The notes under the pieces were generated by a model. That model was not told the DNA's origin. It ran no database searches and saw only the letters and a program-made list of their open reading frames with translations. A program made the position numbers and the translations under genes. Below, one piece after another: positions 50,554 through 60,539 of a stretch of DNA of 64,000 nt. This DNA is from Coriobacteriia bacterium (GTDB lineage: Bacteria; Actinomycetota; Coriobacteriia; Anaerosomatales; JAAXUF01), in contig JAAXUF010000004.1 in assembly GCA_013336165.1 (NCBI GenBank), positions 1 through 64,000 of the forward strand, in the 5' to 3' direction. Numbering within the stretch: the first letter of the stretch is position 1; each line of letters starts with the position of its first letter.

Positions 50554-51603
50554 CTAAAGCGCATCCCCTACAACGACTTCGAGCAACTCCTCGTCGATGA
50601 TCGGCGCCGACTCGCCCACGATCGGGAACGGCTTCGCAAAATGACACGCAACCCGATGCCCCGGCTCGATCTCCCTCAACTCCGGTTCGCAATCCGCGCA
50701 CACCGGGAACTGCGCGATCGGACAACGCGTGTGGAATCGGCAACCCGACGGCGGATCGATCGGGCTCGGCGGGTCCCCCGGCAGCAGAATACGCCTGCGT
50801 TCGCGCTGGGCCTTGGGATCCGGAAGAGGAACCGCCGAGAGCAGCGACTGCGTGTACGGGTGGTTTGGCTCGGAATAGAGCTGTTTCCAGTCCGCGATCT
50901 CCACAATCTTGCCGAGGTACATGACGGCCACGCGGTCGGAGATGTGCTGAACGACTGACAGGTCGTGCGCGATGAATATGTACGTGAGGTTGAACTGGTC
51001 CTGGAGCTGATCGAGCAGGTTCAGGACCTGCGCCTGGATGGAGACGTCAAGCGCCGACACGGGTTCATCGGCAACGATGAGTTTGGGGTTGAGCGCAAGC
51101 GCCCGTGCGATCCCGATACGCTGTCTCTGGCCGCCAGAGAACTCGTGCGGATAGCGATTCGAGTGCTCAGGGTTCAGTCCCACGACGTCAAGCAAGTCCT
51201 TGACGCGGCTCGTCCTCTCGGCGCGAGTACCGATGCTGTGAATGGCCAGCGGCTCACCGACGATTTCCCCCACCGTCATTCGGGGGTTCAATGAGGCATA
51301 GGGATCCTGAAAGATGAACTGCACCTGTCGGCGATAGGCCTGCAGGTCGCGGCCCTTGAGCGCCAAGGCATCCTTGCCTTCGAAGATGACCTTGCCACTG
51401 GTCGGTTCCGTCAGGCGGATGATCATTCGGCCGGTCGTCGACTTACCGCTCCCCGACTCGCCGACAAGCCCGAGCGTCTGTCCCTGCTCGACGTCGAACG
51501 CGACGTCGTCAACGGCGTGGACGACGCCTTTGTTACGCGAAAACACGCCATCGCTCACCTTGAAGTGTTTTGTCAGCCCTTCGACCCTGATCAGTTCACT
51601 CAT
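50554..51603 (-). CDS. oppF: Oligopeptide ABC transporter ATPase OppF
   Basis: A 349-residue ATPase. Walker [15 protein letters not shown] near residue 43, Q loop [14 protein letters not shown] near residue 91, signature [15 protein letters not shown] near residue 152, Walker [16 protein letters not shown] loop [11 protein letters not shown], and the OppF/DppF C-terminal Cys-rich block with [11 protein letters not shown] near residue 297, which binds a [4Fe-4S] cluster in the family. The ATG at 51603 follows the oppD stop by one base; a GTG three codons earlier overlaps it. It is the last gene of oppABCDF. Confidence 0.93.
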   Translation of the reverse strand: MSELIRVEGLTKHFKVSDGVFSRNKGVVHAVDDVAFDVEQGQTLGLVGESGSGKSTTGRMIIRLTEPTSGKVIFEGKDALALKGRDLQAYRRQVQFIFQDPYASLNPRMTVGEIVGEPLAIHSIGTRAERTSRVKDLLDVVGLNPEHSNRYPHEFSGGQRQRIGIARALALNPKLIVADEPVSALDVSIQAQVLNLLDQLQDQFNLTYIFIAHDLSVVQHISDRVAVMYLGKIVEIADWKQLYSEPNHPYTQSLLSAVPLPDPKAQRERRRILLPGDPPSPIDPPSGCRFHTRCPIAQFPVCADCEPELREIEPGHRVACHFAKPFPIVGESAPIIDEELLEVVVGDAL

Positions 51604-51604
51604 G

Positions 51605-52627
51605 CTATGCACTCACCCCCGCGCAAGCCATCTCTGTCCGCGTAAAACCAGAGTCGCCCGCAAAGTGACAGGCGGCCTGATGGCTTCCGATAACCGCACG
51701 CAACGTTGGTGACTCCAGTCGGCACCGCTCCTGGGCGTACGGGCACCGCGGATGAAATGTGCAACCGCCCGGCAGATGGATGAGGCTGGGCGGCTGCCCC
51801 TTGATCGGGCACAGCTCCCCTTTTTCGGTGAGGTCATGCCGGGGCAACGAGTCCATGAGACCCCACGTATATGGATGCATGGGGCTGTAGAAGACGTCGT
51901 CGACCGTGCCGTACTCGACCGCACGGCCCGCATACATGACGAGGATACGGTCGGCCATATCGGCGACGACACCGAGGTCGTGCGTAATCATGATGATCGC
52001 CGTGCCGGTTCGTTTCTGAAGCTCTTGCATGATCTCGATGATCTGCGCCTGGATGGTGACATCGAGCGCGGTCGTCGGCTCATCGGCGATGAGGATGTCC
52101 GGGTCGTTGGCGAGCGCCATCGCAATCATGACACGCTGCCTCATGCCGCCCGAAAACTGGTGCGGATAGTCTCGTACGCGCTGCGATGCATGCGGGATTC
52201 CCACGAGTTCCAGAAGCTTCACGGCCCTCGCCTCGGCATCTTTGGCGTGAACGCCCTTGTGAATGCGCAGCGGCTCGGCAAGTTGCTTGCCGACGCGATA
52301 GACAGGGTTGAGCGACGTCATCGGATCTTGAAAGATCATCGCGATCTCATTGCCGCGAACACGGCGCATGTCGGCGTCGCTCATCGTGAGCAGCGATTTG
52401 CCCTTGAAGAGCGCTTCGCCCCCCTCGATCTTGCCGGGAGGCATCGGCACAAGCCGCATGAGCGTCATCGCCGAGACGGACTTGCCCGAGCCAGACTCTC
52501 CCACCACGCCGATCGTCTCGCCGCGGTTCAGTTCGAATGTGACTCCATCGACCGCCTTGACGACGCCGTCACGGGTATGAAAATGCATCTTGAGGTCAGT
52601 GACCTGAAGCAAAGGCTGATCTGTCAT
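51605..52627 (-). CDS. oppD: Oligopeptide ABC transporter ATPase OppD
   Basis: A 340-residue ATPase. Walker [17 protein letters not shown] near residue 43, [14 protein letters not shown] near residue 96, signature [17 protein letters not shown] near residue 153, Walker [15 protein letters not shown], and the C-terminal [15 protein letters not shown] block. Partner of OppF; both hydrolyse ATP to drive peptide uptake through OppBC. It starts 2 bp after the oppC stop. Confidence 0.94.
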   Translation of the reverse strand: MTDQPLLQVTDLKMHFHTRDGVVKAVDGVTFELNRGETIGVVGESGSGKSVSAMTLMRLVPMPPGKIEGGEALFKGKSLLTMSDADMRRVRGNEIAMIFQDPMTSLNPVYRVGKQLAEPLRIHKGVHAKDAEARAVKLLELVGIPHASQRVRDYPHQFSGGMRQRVMIAMALANDPDILIADEPTTALDVTIQAQIIEIMQELQKRTGTAIIMITHDLGVVADMADRILVMYAGRAVEYGTVDDVFYSPMHPYTWGLMDSLPRHDLTEKGELCPIKGQPPSLIHLPGGCTFHPRCPYAQERCRLESPTLRAVIGSHQAACHFAGDSGFTRTEMACAGVSA

Positions 52628-52629
52628 CG

Positions 52630-53589
52630 CTAGTCCTTCATCTTCACGTCGAGGGCGTCACGGATTCCGTCACCAAGCAGCGTGAACGCCAACACCGTGG
52701 ACAGAATCGCTATACCGGGCCAGATGATGAGCCCCGGATTCGATATGAGATAGTTCTGCCCGTCGCTGATCATGCGGCCCCACGACACCACGTTCGGGCT
52801 GCGTGAGGGATCGAACTGGACCCCGAGACCCAAGAATGAAAGTGCCGCCTCGGTCAGAATCGCTCCTCCTACCGACATGGTGGCGTAGACCACGATGGGT
52901 GCAACGGCGTTAGGCAGAATGTGCCGGAGAACGAGTCTCAAGTCACTTGCGCCCAGAGCTCGAGCAGCGTCGATGTAGTCGCTTTCCTTGACCGATAAGA
53001 TCGAAGAACGGAACACCCGGGCGATCGAGGGCCAGCCGAGTACACCGATTGTCACCACGACCGGTAACAAGCCGCGCTGGCTGGGCGGTAACACCGAGAG
53101 CAGCAGGATCGCGAAGAGAATATAGGGAAACGCGAGAAACACGTCGGCGATACGCATGACCGTGGCGTCCACAAGGCCGCCATAGAAGCCCGAGAGCGCT
53201 CCCATCAACAAGCCGATGAACACCGAGACCAGTACTGCGGCCAGACCGACGGTCAAAGAAACCCGAGATCCGTACACGACTCTGGAGAAGACGTCGCGCC
53301 CCAGATCGTCGGTTCCCATTGGATGGGTCATAGAAGGCGGCAGGAGGCGGTTTGCCATGGCGGTCTGCGTGTTGATGGCGTTCGGGTAGCCATAGTGCTG
53401 AGGCACCCAGAGGTCTGCCGTAACCGCTCCGATAACGATGATGAGCAGCCACGCCAGTGCCGCAACCGCCAGCTTGTTTCGCCGCAGCCTGAACCAGGCA
53501 TCGCCCCATAAGGTGCGGGCCTTCTCGGAGTACTGAGCATCGGCGATTGGTCCTTCGGGAGCTACAGGTGCCGAACTGGTGTCCGTCAT
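52630..53589 (-). CDS. oppC: Oligopeptide ABC transporter permease OppC
   Basis: A 319-residue inner-membrane permease with an extended N-terminus. After the cytoplasmic first 30 residues, the first helix is LAVAALAWLLIIVIGAVTAD, followed by the extracellular PMGTDDLGRDVFSRVVYGSR loop and five more helices. The EAA-type loop ARALGASDLRLVLRHILPN near residue 220 contacts the ATPases. The ATG at 53589 is one base after the oppB stop; it has GGGTGAG upstream. Longer in-frame starts would overlap oppB heavily. Confidence 0.91.
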   Translation of the reverse strand: MTDTSSAPVAPEGPIADAQYSEKARTLWGDAWFRLRRNKLAVAALAWLLIIVIGAVTADLWVPQHYGYPNAINTQTAMANRLLPPSMTHPMGTDDLGRDVFSRVVYGSRVSLTVGLAAVLVSVFIGLLMGALSGFYGGLVDATVMRIADVFLAFPYILFAILLLSVLPPSQRGLLPVVVTIGVLGWPSIARVFRSSILSVKESDYIDAARALGASDLRLVLRHILPNAVAPIVVYATMSVGGAILTEAALSFLGLGVQFDPSRSPNVVSWGRMISDGQNYLISNPGLIIWPGIAILSTVLAFTLLGDGIRDALDVKMKD

Positions 53590-53590
53590 C

Positions 53591-54571
53591 TCACTCACCC
53601 GCCGATCCGCCATAGCGGATTCTCGGGTCAAGAAACGCATAGCTGATATCGACGAGGAGGTTCACGATCATGACCGCAAACAGGATGACGACCGTGCAGC
53701 CAAAGATGGTGGGATAGTCCAGCTGAAAGGCGGCTCTGGAGATCGTGAAGCCGATTCCGGGCCAGTTGAAGACCGTCTCGGTCAGGACAGCACCAGAAAG
53801 CATTGCCCCCAGATCCAGACCGATGAACGTCACAACCGGGATCAATGCGTTCTTCAGTGCGTGCTTGCGGAGCACGGCTCCGGGGGCGAGGCCTTTGGCA
53901 TGCGCGGTGCGAATGTAGTCCTGACCGTTCACCTCAAGAAGTTGGCTGCGCATGATCCGCGCCGCATAGGCGGTCGAAACCGAGGCAAGCGTGATCGCGG
54001 GTAGCACCAAGTGCACCCACGCCGGGAACCCATCGGCACCTCCCCCGGCGCCTGTGACTGGAAGATAGAACATGCCGCCTGTCTGTTTCTGTAACCAGAT
54101 CCCAAAGACGTACTGGAGCATGATGCCGAGCCAGAAGACGGGCAGTGCGACCAGAACCGATGTCGACAGAGTCGCTAAGATATCCCAGATACTGTACCGC
54201 TTCACCGCCGCAATTATACCGACTCCGATGCCAACGATGATCTCGACAACGATCGCTGAGAGGGCAAGCTTGACGGTGTAGGGATAGGTGGTCTTGATGA
54301 TATCGGCAACCGGCCGTCCTGTGGCGATGGAGACGCCCAAGTCGCCGTGGGCAAGCGCATTCAGGTAGTTCCCATACTGCACGTACCATGGCTTGTCGAA
54401 CCCGTACTGGGCGCGCAATGCGGCTTCGACTGCTGGTGACATCGACTTCTCCCCCGCACGCAAGCGCACCGGATCGCCCGGCAGGACTGTCGTGATGAGG
54501 AACAGCACTAGGGTCACTCCGAAAAACACAGGAACGAACTGCAATAACCTCCGGAAGATATATCGGAACAT
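53591..54571 (-). CDS. oppB: Oligopeptide ABC transporter permease OppB
   Basis: A 326-residue permease. The start helix RRLLQFVPVFFGVTLVLFLI, the following PGDPVRLRAGEKSMSP segment, and the EAA loop YIRTAHAKGLAPGAVLRKHA near residue 215 are OppB/DppB hallmarks, with six helices in all. It heads the BCDF part of the operon after a hairpin that follows oppA. The ATG at 54571 directly begins the first helix; ATGs 4 and 8 codons earlier are alternatives. Confidence 0.9.
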   Translation of the reverse strand: MFRYIFRRLLQFVPVFFGVTLVLFLITTVLPGDPVRLRAGEKSMSPAVEAALRAQYGFDKPWYVQYGNYLNALAHGDLGVSIATGRPVADIIKTTYPYTVKLALSAIVVEIIVGIGVGIIAAVKRYSIWDILATLSTSVLVALPVFWLGIMLQYVFGIWLQKQTGGMFYLPVTGAGGGADGFPAWVHLVLPAITLASVSTAYAARIMRSQLLEVNGQDYIRTAHAKGLAPGAVLRKHALKNALIPVVTFIGLDLGAMLSGAVLTETVFNWPGIGFTISRAAFQLDYPTIFGCTVVILFAVMIVNLLVDISYAFLDPRIRYGGSAGE

Positions 54572-54602
54572 TGTTCCATCCATCTCGCTGATCACGAAGT
54601 GT

Positions 54603-54634
54603 GGGGGTGGTGGGTCACTTGCCCCACCACCCCC
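54603..54634 (-). terminator. Intercistronic GC hairpin between oppA and oppB
   Basis: GGGGGTGGTGGG (54603-54614) and CCCACCACCCCC (54623-54634) form a 12-bp stem with an 8-nt loop between the oppA stop (54672) and the oppB start (54571). With no T-run, partial termination or mRNA processing is the likely effect, which would raise binding protein over permease levels. Confidence 0.6.
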
Positions 54635-54671
54635 ATGATGCTTTCACGCAGATATGCTCCGACCCTTCCAG

Positions 54672-56372
54672 CTACTTGCCGCCGTTGGTCAGCCAGACTG
54701 CGGTGAAGTCTGCTAACCCTTGCGCGCTGTACTGGAGATTGTTCACGCGATTTGACGTAACATTGTTGTGACGTAGGAAGAGGAGTGGAATAGCGGGGTT
54801 TGCGGCCTGGATGGTGTTATTGACCGCCTGATACTTCGCGATTCTATCGGCGCCGATCACCGTTGCGCGCGCCTTATTGATCCCAGTGTCCACTGATGCA
54901 TCAGAGTACTGAGGCATGTTGGTGTCGGAATCAGAGAAGAACAGTGGGAAGAGAAAATTGTCCATGATCGGATAGTCCGAGCTCCAAGCCAGACGACCGA
55001 TCTGGAACTTGCCAGCACCAAGCCCTTTGAGATACGTTGGGTAGTCTGCAGACTCGAACGTGGTGTTGATCCCAATGACCTTCAAATCAGCCTGAATGAG
55101 CTGCATGACCTTCTCGTGGTCGGCACCAGTATTGAATGACAGCGTGATCGTTGACAGGCCCTTGCCGTCAGGATAGCCTGCTGCCGTCAACGCCGCCTTG
55201 GCTGCGGCAACATCGTAGTGCGAATCCTTCCAAGCCCCAGTCTGATATCCCGCTATGCCCGGCGGCACGATGTTGTCAGCAGGAGCACAGGTACCTTCAA
55301 AAACGGTGTCGCAGATCGCTTGACGGTTAATTGCAAGGCTGATGGCCTTGCGGAGGTTCGCGTTGCCGACAACACTGTCCTTCATGTTCAAGACAAGGAA
55401 GTAGGTTGAGTTCTCTGCACCAAGAAGCACCTGCTTGCCAGGATTGGCTGTGTAGCCATCCACTGAGGTGCCATACTGGGCTTGGGAGGCCTTGATCTGG
55501 CCTTCGGTAATCTGCGTGAAGTCAAGGTTGCCAGCTTTGAACTCAGTGAACGCTGCCGCAGGATCCTTGAAGATCGCGAAGTTGACACCGTCGATATTGG
55601 CCATGGTCCCGTAGTAGTCGTTGTTCCTGACCAGTTTGATGCTCTGGTCGTGAGTCCAAGGCTCCGACATCTTGAACGGACCGTTGCCGACCGGCATCTC
55701 GCCGAAGGGCACTGTCTTACCGTTGTACGGGACGCCACCCTCAACGTATCTCTTGAGCACCGGCGCTAGGGCCGGATGGGAAACCATGTAGTTGAAATCG
55801 GCAAATGTCTCCGACAAGGTCACCTGAAGAGTATGACTGTCAATCGCCTTGAGGCCACTTAGCTCTGTGGCCTTGCCGTCCTGCATCTCCTCATATCCCT
55901 TGATCGGAGCCAGAGAGACGCTGGAACTATCAACCTTGCCAGTGGAGGTATTGATCGTCTCTGGATTGGCGATGCGGTTCCATGCGTAGATGAAATCTGC
56001 AGCCGTAACGGACGTGCCATCATGGAACTTGGCTTTCGGATCCAGCTTGAAGGTCCACACCGTCGCATCGGCGTTGACCGTCCACGTAGTGGCCGCAGCT
56101 GGGTTGACCTTGGTGGGATCAAGGGAATCGATTGCCGTGAGACTGTCGAACAGAGCCTGTGCAACCTGTATGTTGTTAGACTCGATAGCGTTGTAGGGAT
56201 CGATATATGAAGGCTCTCCGATGTAGTAGGAGAGCGTGCCCCCCTTTGCCACACCCGCGCCGTCGCCCGTCGTGATCGTCTTCTTCGGAGTACACCCGAC
56301 GGTCATGATTAGGGATGCGGTCACTGCGATTGCCAAGGGCACCACGATGAACCGTTTGAGACTACGCCGCAT
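54672..56372 (-). CDS. oppA: Peptide-binding lipoprotein OppA
   Basis: A 566-residue extracytoplasmic solute-binding protein. A type II signal peptide ends in the lipobox TVGC near residue 27, so the protein is lipid-anchored. YIGEPSYIDPYNAIESN near residue 50, KFHDGTSVTAADFIYAWNRI near residue 115 (the SBP family 5 signature) and LRKAISLAINRQAICD near residue 335 are diagnostic. It binds oligopeptides and hands them to OppBC. GGGAGG lies 6 bases before the ATG. The 280 bp upstream to secG hold the operon promoter region and the secG terminator. Confidence 0.93.
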   Translation of the reverse strand: MRRSLKRFIVVPLAIAVTASLIMTVGCTPKKTITTGDGAGVAKGGTLSYYIGEPSYIDPYNAIESNNIQVAQALFDSLTAIDSLDPTKVNPAAATTWTVNADATVWTFKLDPKAKFHDGTSVTAADFIYAWNRIANPETINTSTGKVDSSSVSLAPIKGYEEMQDGKATELSGLKAIDSHTLQVTLSETFADFNYMVSHPALAPVLKRYVEGGVPYNGKTVPFGEMPVGNGPFKMSEPWTHDQSIKLVRNNDYYGTMANIDGVNFAIFKDPAAAFTEFKAGNLDFTQITEGQIKASQAQYGTSVDGYTANPGKQVLLGAENSTYFLVLNMKDSVVGNANLRKAISLAINRQAICDTVFEGTCAPADNIVPPGIAGYQTGAWKDSHYDVAAAKAALTAAGYPDGKGLSTITLSFNTGADHEKVMQLIQADLKVIGINTTFESADYPTYLKGLGAGKFQIGRLAWSSDYPIMDNFLFPLFFSDSDTNMPQYSDASVDTGINKARATVIGADRIAKYQAVNNTIQAANPAIPLLFLRHNNVTSNRVNNLQYSAQGLADFTAVWLTNGGK

Positions 56373-56594
56373 TTGCTGCCTCCCTTTCTCTCCCGAACAG
56401 AACTGTGTCGTTGTGGCAGATGGTTAATTTTGTCGCACGAGAATACAGTCCCCCTATGAAACGCATGCCAACTTTGGCACAACCTACGCATGAATGTCCC
56501 ACGTAAGGCGCCGAATGGCAAGTTATGTGACGAAATCGGTCTTCGTGGGTGCGGATAGACACGGGCTTCCTCCGCATTCACGAGACAAACAGAA

Positions 56595-56616
56595 GAGCGG
56601 CGCACAGGCGCCGCTC
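56595..56616 (-). terminator. Terminator downstream of secG
   Basis: GAGCGGCGC (56595-56603) and GCGCCGCTC (56608-56616) form a perfect 9-bp stem with a 4-nt loop. On the minus strand it is followed by TTCTGTTTGT, a T-rich tail. It marks the end of the glycolysis-secG transcript. Confidence 0.8.
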
Positions 56617-56651
56617 GAGGGTGCAAGACTCTCTGAATACCCGCTAGAGCC

Positions 56652-56894
56652 TTACGCGGGATAGATCACCATAAGCACCAGAAGACTGACGCCAAACGCT
56701 ATCGCAAAACCCACAGTGATGCGATCGAGATTCTTTTCGATGATGCTCGTCCCACTTGATGTGGGCGAGATCGCTCCGCTGAGCATGTCGGACAGACCCA
56801 TGCCCTTCCCTGAATGCAGGAGCACGAATGCGATCAGACCGATAGCCGAGACGCCCCAGATAACGAGAGTTGTGATGAACAGTACATTCTGCAC
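56652..56894 (-). CDS. secG: Preprotein translocase subunit SecG
   Basis: An 80-residue SecG with two membrane helices (VLFITTLVIWGVSAIGLIAF and VGFAIAFGVSLLVLMVIYPA) and the central GKGMGLSDMLSGA loop. It assists SecYE in protein export. The GTG start at 56894 has GAGGAG 6 bases upstream. It follows gpmI by about 58 bp, the usual Gram-positive order. Confidence 0.93.
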   Translation of the reverse strand: MQNVLFITTLVIWGVSAIGLIAFVLLHSGKGMGLSDMLSGAISPTSSGTSIIEKNLDRITVGFAIAFGVSLLVLMVIYPA

Positions 56895-56952
56895 GCGGGA
56901 CTCCTCGGCGATTGTTCGACTAGACGCTACAAAATAACATCAAATGGGTGTT

Positions 56953-58473
56953 TCAGTATACCAGCAGGCTGCGACCGGTCCACTCCACGGGCCTTTCCAT
57001 GCCGAGCAGGTCGATCAATGTCGGCGCCACATCGGCAAGAATGCCTCCGTCAGCCAGTGAACGAACGGCATCGGCAACCACCACAAGCGGAACGCGGGAC
57101 AACGTGTGTGCGGTAAACGGGGTAACGCCATCGACATCGAGCATCTGTTCTGCGTTGCCGTGGTCGGCCGTGATGACGGCCACTCCGCCGGCTTCCCGAA
57201 TGGCCGCAACGACAGCCCCCACCCCCGCGTCGACCGTCTCAACCGCCCGCACGGCGGCGTCGAACAACCCTGTGTGGCCGACCATGTCGCAGTTCGCGAA
57301 GTTGACGATGTAGACGTCGGCCGCGCCTTCGTGGATTGCCGCCACTAGGCGCTCGGTGACCTCAGGCGCGCTCATCTCAGGCTTCAAGTCATACGTCGCG
57401 ACCTTGGGGCTGGGCACGAGCACTCTCGTCTCCCCTGCCTTTTCCGCCTCATCGCCGCCGTTCAGAAAGAACGTGACGTGCGCGTACTTCTCGGTCTCCG
57501 CGATATGGAGTTGCCTCAACCCCGCTGCCGAGAGCACATCGGCCAGAACATTGATCGGGAACTCCTTCGGGTACGCGACCTCGGCAGGAATTAAGGGATC
57601 GTACTCAGTGAGGCACACGAAACGGACTTGCGGCGTGACCGGACGTGCGAAGCCCTCGAATGCCGGATCCGTGAAAGCCCTCGTGATCTCCCGCGCACGG
57701 TCAGGACGGAAGTTGAAGAACACGACCGCATCGCCATCGTGCACCGGTGCGGCCTCGACAATGACGGGCACCACGAACTCGTCGCTGACGTCTGCTTCGT
57801 ACGACGACCGCACAGCCTCGACGGCACCGTCGGCCGGAACCCCCTCGCCCAGCACGATCGCCTGCCAGGCTTTCATTACGCGATCCCATCGGTTGTCACG
57901 GTCCATCGCGTAGTAGCGGCCCATGACCGTCGCAATGCGCCCCACGCCAAGTTCGCCGAGAAACCGCTCGGCGTCTGCGACGAAGTCGAGGCCACTGCGT
58001 GGCGGCACGTCCCGGCCGTCGAGGAACGCGTGCACGAAGACTCGCTCGGCGCCGCACGCTTTGGCCATCTCCAGCAGCGCGTAGAGGTGATCCCGATGGC
58101 TGTGTACTCCACCGTCAGAGAGCAGGCCCATGAGGTGTACCGCGCCACCGCCGGCTGCGGCCGCCTTCATCGCACCCGAGAGCACAGGGTTTGCGAAGAT
58201 CGAACGGTCCGCAACCGCGAGGTTAATGCGCGTGAGTTCCTGGTAGACGACCCTTCCGGCACCGATGTTGAGATGTCCGACTTCCGAGTTGCCCATCTGC
58301 CCCTCAGGCAGGCCGACAGCGAGACCGGATGCGTCGAGGGTGGTGACGGGCCATCTGCTGAAGATCGCGTCGAGGTTCGGCTTACGTGCGGCGGCTATGG
58401 CGTTGCCGGTATTCTCGGCTGACACGCCGTAGCCGTCCATGATCACGAGCAATGCTGGGAGATTCCTCGTCAC
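56953..58473 (-). CDS. gpmI: 2,3-bisphosphoglycerate-independent phosphoglycerate mutase
   Basis: A 506-residue alkaline-phosphatase-fold enzyme converting 3-phosphoglycerate to 2-phosphoglycerate with Mn2+. MDGYG at residue 12, the nucleophile Ser in GNSEVGHLNIGAGRVVYQ near residue 62, NFANCDMVGHTG near residue 390 and ITADHGNAEQM near residue 430 carry the metal-binding residues. The GTG start overlaps the tpiA stop by 4 bases (GTGA). Confidence 0.96.
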   Translation of the reverse strand: MTRNLPALLVIMDGYGVSAENTGNAIAAARKPNLDAIFSRWPVTTLDASGLAVGLPEGQMGNSEVGHLNIGAGRVVYQELTRINLAVADRSIFANPVLSGAMKAAAAGGGAVHLMGLLSDGGVHSHRDHLYALLEMAKACGAERVFVHAFLDGRDVPPRSGLDFVADAERFLGELGVGRIATVMGRYYAMDRDNRWDRVMKAWQAIVLGEGVPADGAVEAVRSSYEADVSDEFVVPVIVEAAPVHDGDAVVFFNFRPDRAREITRAFTDPAFEGFARPVTPQVRFVCLTEYDPLIPAEVAYPKEFPINVLADVLSAAGLRQLHIAETEKYAHVTFFLNGGDEAEKAGETRVLVPSPKVATYDLKPEMSAPEVTERLVAAIHEGAADVYIVNFANCDMVGHTGLFDAAVRAVETVDAGVGAVVAAIREAGGVAVITADHGNAEQMLDVDGVTPFTAHTLSRVPLVVVADAVRSLADGGILADVAPTLIDLLGMERPVEWTGRSLLVY

Positions 58474-59258
58474 TTGGCGAAGTCCACAGCAGTGCGCACC
58501 ATCGCCACGAATGACTCCGCGACAAGCGAAGCCCCACCAACGAGCGCGCCATCGATGTCGGGCTCGGGCATGAAGAACGCGATGTTCTCGGGCTTGGCCG
58601 AGCCTCCATAGAGCACGCGGACGCCGAGTGCCGCCTGCGGCCCGAAGAGTGCCCCGACGGTCGCGCGGATGGACCGAGCCACATCGTTGGCAGCCTCAGG
58701 CGTGGGCGTGCGCCCGGTGCCGATCGCCCAGATGGGCTCGTAGGCGATGACCAGCCTCTCAGCCTGCTCGGCGGTCAGACCCTGAAGCGCAGCGCGAACC
58801 TGTGCGCGCACGAATTCATCCGTGTTGCCCGCGTCGCGCACCTCGAGTGACTCTCCGCAGCACACGATCGGCGTGATGCCGATGGCAAACAGCGCCAGAG
58901 CCTTGCGATTGACATCGGCGTCGGTCTCGCCGAAGTACTCGCGGCGCTCCGAATGGCCGACGATGCAGTAGCTGCACTGCACGCTGGCAAGCATCTGAGG
59001 CGAAATCTCACCGGTATAGGCGCCTTCGGATTCCCAGTACACGTTCTGTGCACCGAGTCGAAGCTTCGAGGCGTCGAACTCGATGACAGACGCAACGGAC
59101 TTCAAGTCGATCGACGGCGGGCACACAACGGCTTCGGCGCGTTCGGTGAGCTCCTTGTCATCGCCGAGAAGATAGTCAATCGCCTGCGCAAGAACGACGG
59201 CTTCGCCTGGGTTCTTGTACATCTTCCAGTTGCCCGCGATCATCGGCATTCTGCCCAT
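58470..59258 (-). CDS. tpiA: Triosephosphate isomerase
   Basis: A 262-residue TIM barrel interconverting dihydroxyacetone phosphate and glyceraldehyde 3-phosphate. GNWKMYKN near residue 8 carries the catalytic Lys, IVGHSERREYFGE near residue 95 the catalytic His, AYEPIWAIGTGR near residue 171 the catalytic Glu, and LYGGSAKPENI near residue 228 binds phosphate. GAGGAGG lies 8 bases before the ATG at 59258. It is 65 bp after pgk. Confidence 0.96.
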   Translation of the reverse strand: MGRMPMIAGNWKMYKNPGEAVVLAQAIDYLLGDDKELTERAEAVVCPPSIDLKSVASVIEFDASKLRLGAQNVYWESEGAYTGEISPQMLASVQCSYCIVGHSERREYFGETDADVNRKALALFAIGITPIVCCGESLEVRDAGNTDEFVRAQVRAALQGLTAEQAERLVIAYEPIWAIGTGRTPTPEAANDVARSIRATVGALFGPQAALGVRVLYGGSAKPENIAFFMPEPDIDGALVGGASLVAESFVAMVRTAVDFAK

Positions 59259-59323
59259 GGTTCGCGCCTCCTCTTTCGGTTTAGCGGACAAGCCAAGAAC
59301 CTGTCCGGTGCCTGTATGTTCCC

Positions 59324-60511
59324 CTATTTGTCGAGCAACGCCTCGACGCCCGGAAGCGGCGCACCTTCCAGCAGCTTCATGCTGGCGCCGCCACCGGTGG
59401 AAACGAACGTCACCCGCTCTTCAACGCCGAACTTGCGCAGTGCTGCCACAGAATCGCCGCCGCCGATGATCGATACGGCGCGATTGTTGCGCCCGACCGC
59501 GATCGCGACCTCCCTGGTACCGGATTCATAGGGCTTCATTTCGAAGACGCCCATCGGCCCATTCCAGAAGATGGTCTTCGCATCCGAGATAGCACCCTTG
59601 AACAACTCCACCGACGTCGGGCCGATATCGAGGCCCATCATGCCGACGGGAATCTCCTCGCGGCCCACAATGCGGATCTCGGCGTCTTCGGCAAACGCAT
59701 CCGCAACGATGAAGTCCACAGGCAGAACGATATCGACGCCACGATCGCGCGCCTTCGCAAGCATCTTCTTCGCGGGCTCGACCCACTCCGGCTCGACGAT
59801 CGACGTGCCGATCTCAAGGCCCTTCGCGGCGAGGAACGTGAACGCCATACCCCCGCCGACAATAAGCGTATCAACGCACTCCAAGAACCGGTCAATCACT
59901 CCGAACTTGTCGGAAACCTTGCTGCCGCCGAGAATCGCGACGAACGGGTGCTCGGGATTTGAGAGCATGGTCGTGAGCGTCTCGACTTCGCGTGCGAGCA
60001 GGAGGCCGGCGTAGGCAGGCAGGAACTCGGCCACTCCCGCAGTCGAAGCATGCGCACGGTGCGCTGCCCCGAACGCATCGTTTACGTAGATGTCGCCAAG
60101 CGCAGCGAGTTTCTTGGCAAAGGCCGGGTCGTTGGCCTTCTCGCCCGGATAGAACCGTGCGTTTTCGAGCATCAGAACTTCGCCGTCGACCATGCGCTCG
60201 GTTGCCTCGAGAGCCTCTGGGCCGACCGTGGAATCGATGAAGACGACGTTGCGGCCAAGCAGGCGTGCAAGCGAGCGGCGCACAGGCCGCAGCGAGTACT
60301 GCGGGTCGGGCTTTCCGTTGGGCCGCCCGAGATGGCTCACGATGATGACGCGCGCGCCGTGGTCCATCAGGTAGCGAAGCGTCGGAAGCGCCGCGCGAAT
60401 ACGCGTGTCGTCGGCTACGGCACCTTCAGAAAGGGGCACGTTGAAGTCGACACGCACGAGGACCCGCTTTCCCCGTACATCGACGTCTTTGACGGTCTTT
60501 TTTGCGAACAT
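59324..60511 (-). CDS. pgk: Phosphoglycerate kinase
   Basis: A 395-residue two-lobed kinase forming ATP from 1,3-bisphosphoglycerate. VLVRVDFNVPL near residue 18, LGRPNGK near residue 60, AILGGSKVSDKFGVI near residue 200, GPMGVFE near residue 320 and GGGDSVAALRKFG near residue 355 are the substrate and nucleotide sites. GGAGG lies 4 bases before the ATG. A perfect hairpin (60540-60572) separates it from gap. Confidence 0.97.
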   Translation of the reverse strand: MFAKKTVKDVDVRGKRVLVRVDFNVPLSEGAVADDTRIRAALPTLRYLMDHGARVIIVSHLGRPNGKPDPQYSLRPVRRSLARLLGRNVVFIDSTVGPEALEATERMVDGEVLMLENARFYPGEKANDPAFAKKLAALGDIYVNDAFGAAHRAHASTAGVAEFLPAYAGLLLAREVETLTTMLSNPEHPFVAILGGSKVSDKFGVIDRFLECVDTLIVGGGMAFTFLAAKGLEIGTSIVEPEWVEPAKKMLAKARDRGVDIVLPVDFIVADAFAEDAEIRIVGREEIPVGMMGLDIGPTSVELFKGAISDAKTIFWNGPMGVFEMKPYESGTREVAIAVGRNNRAVSIIGGGDSVAALRKFGVEERVTFVSTGGGASMKLLEGAPLPGVEALLDK

Positions 60512-60539
60512 GATTCCTCCGAGACTGACAAGTGAGATC

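Noticed and set aside
56475-56490. Sigma-54-like TGGCAC-N5-ACGCA on the plus strand
   Set aside because: The GG and GC spacing fits, but no gene follows on the plus strand; downstream genes are all on the minus strand.
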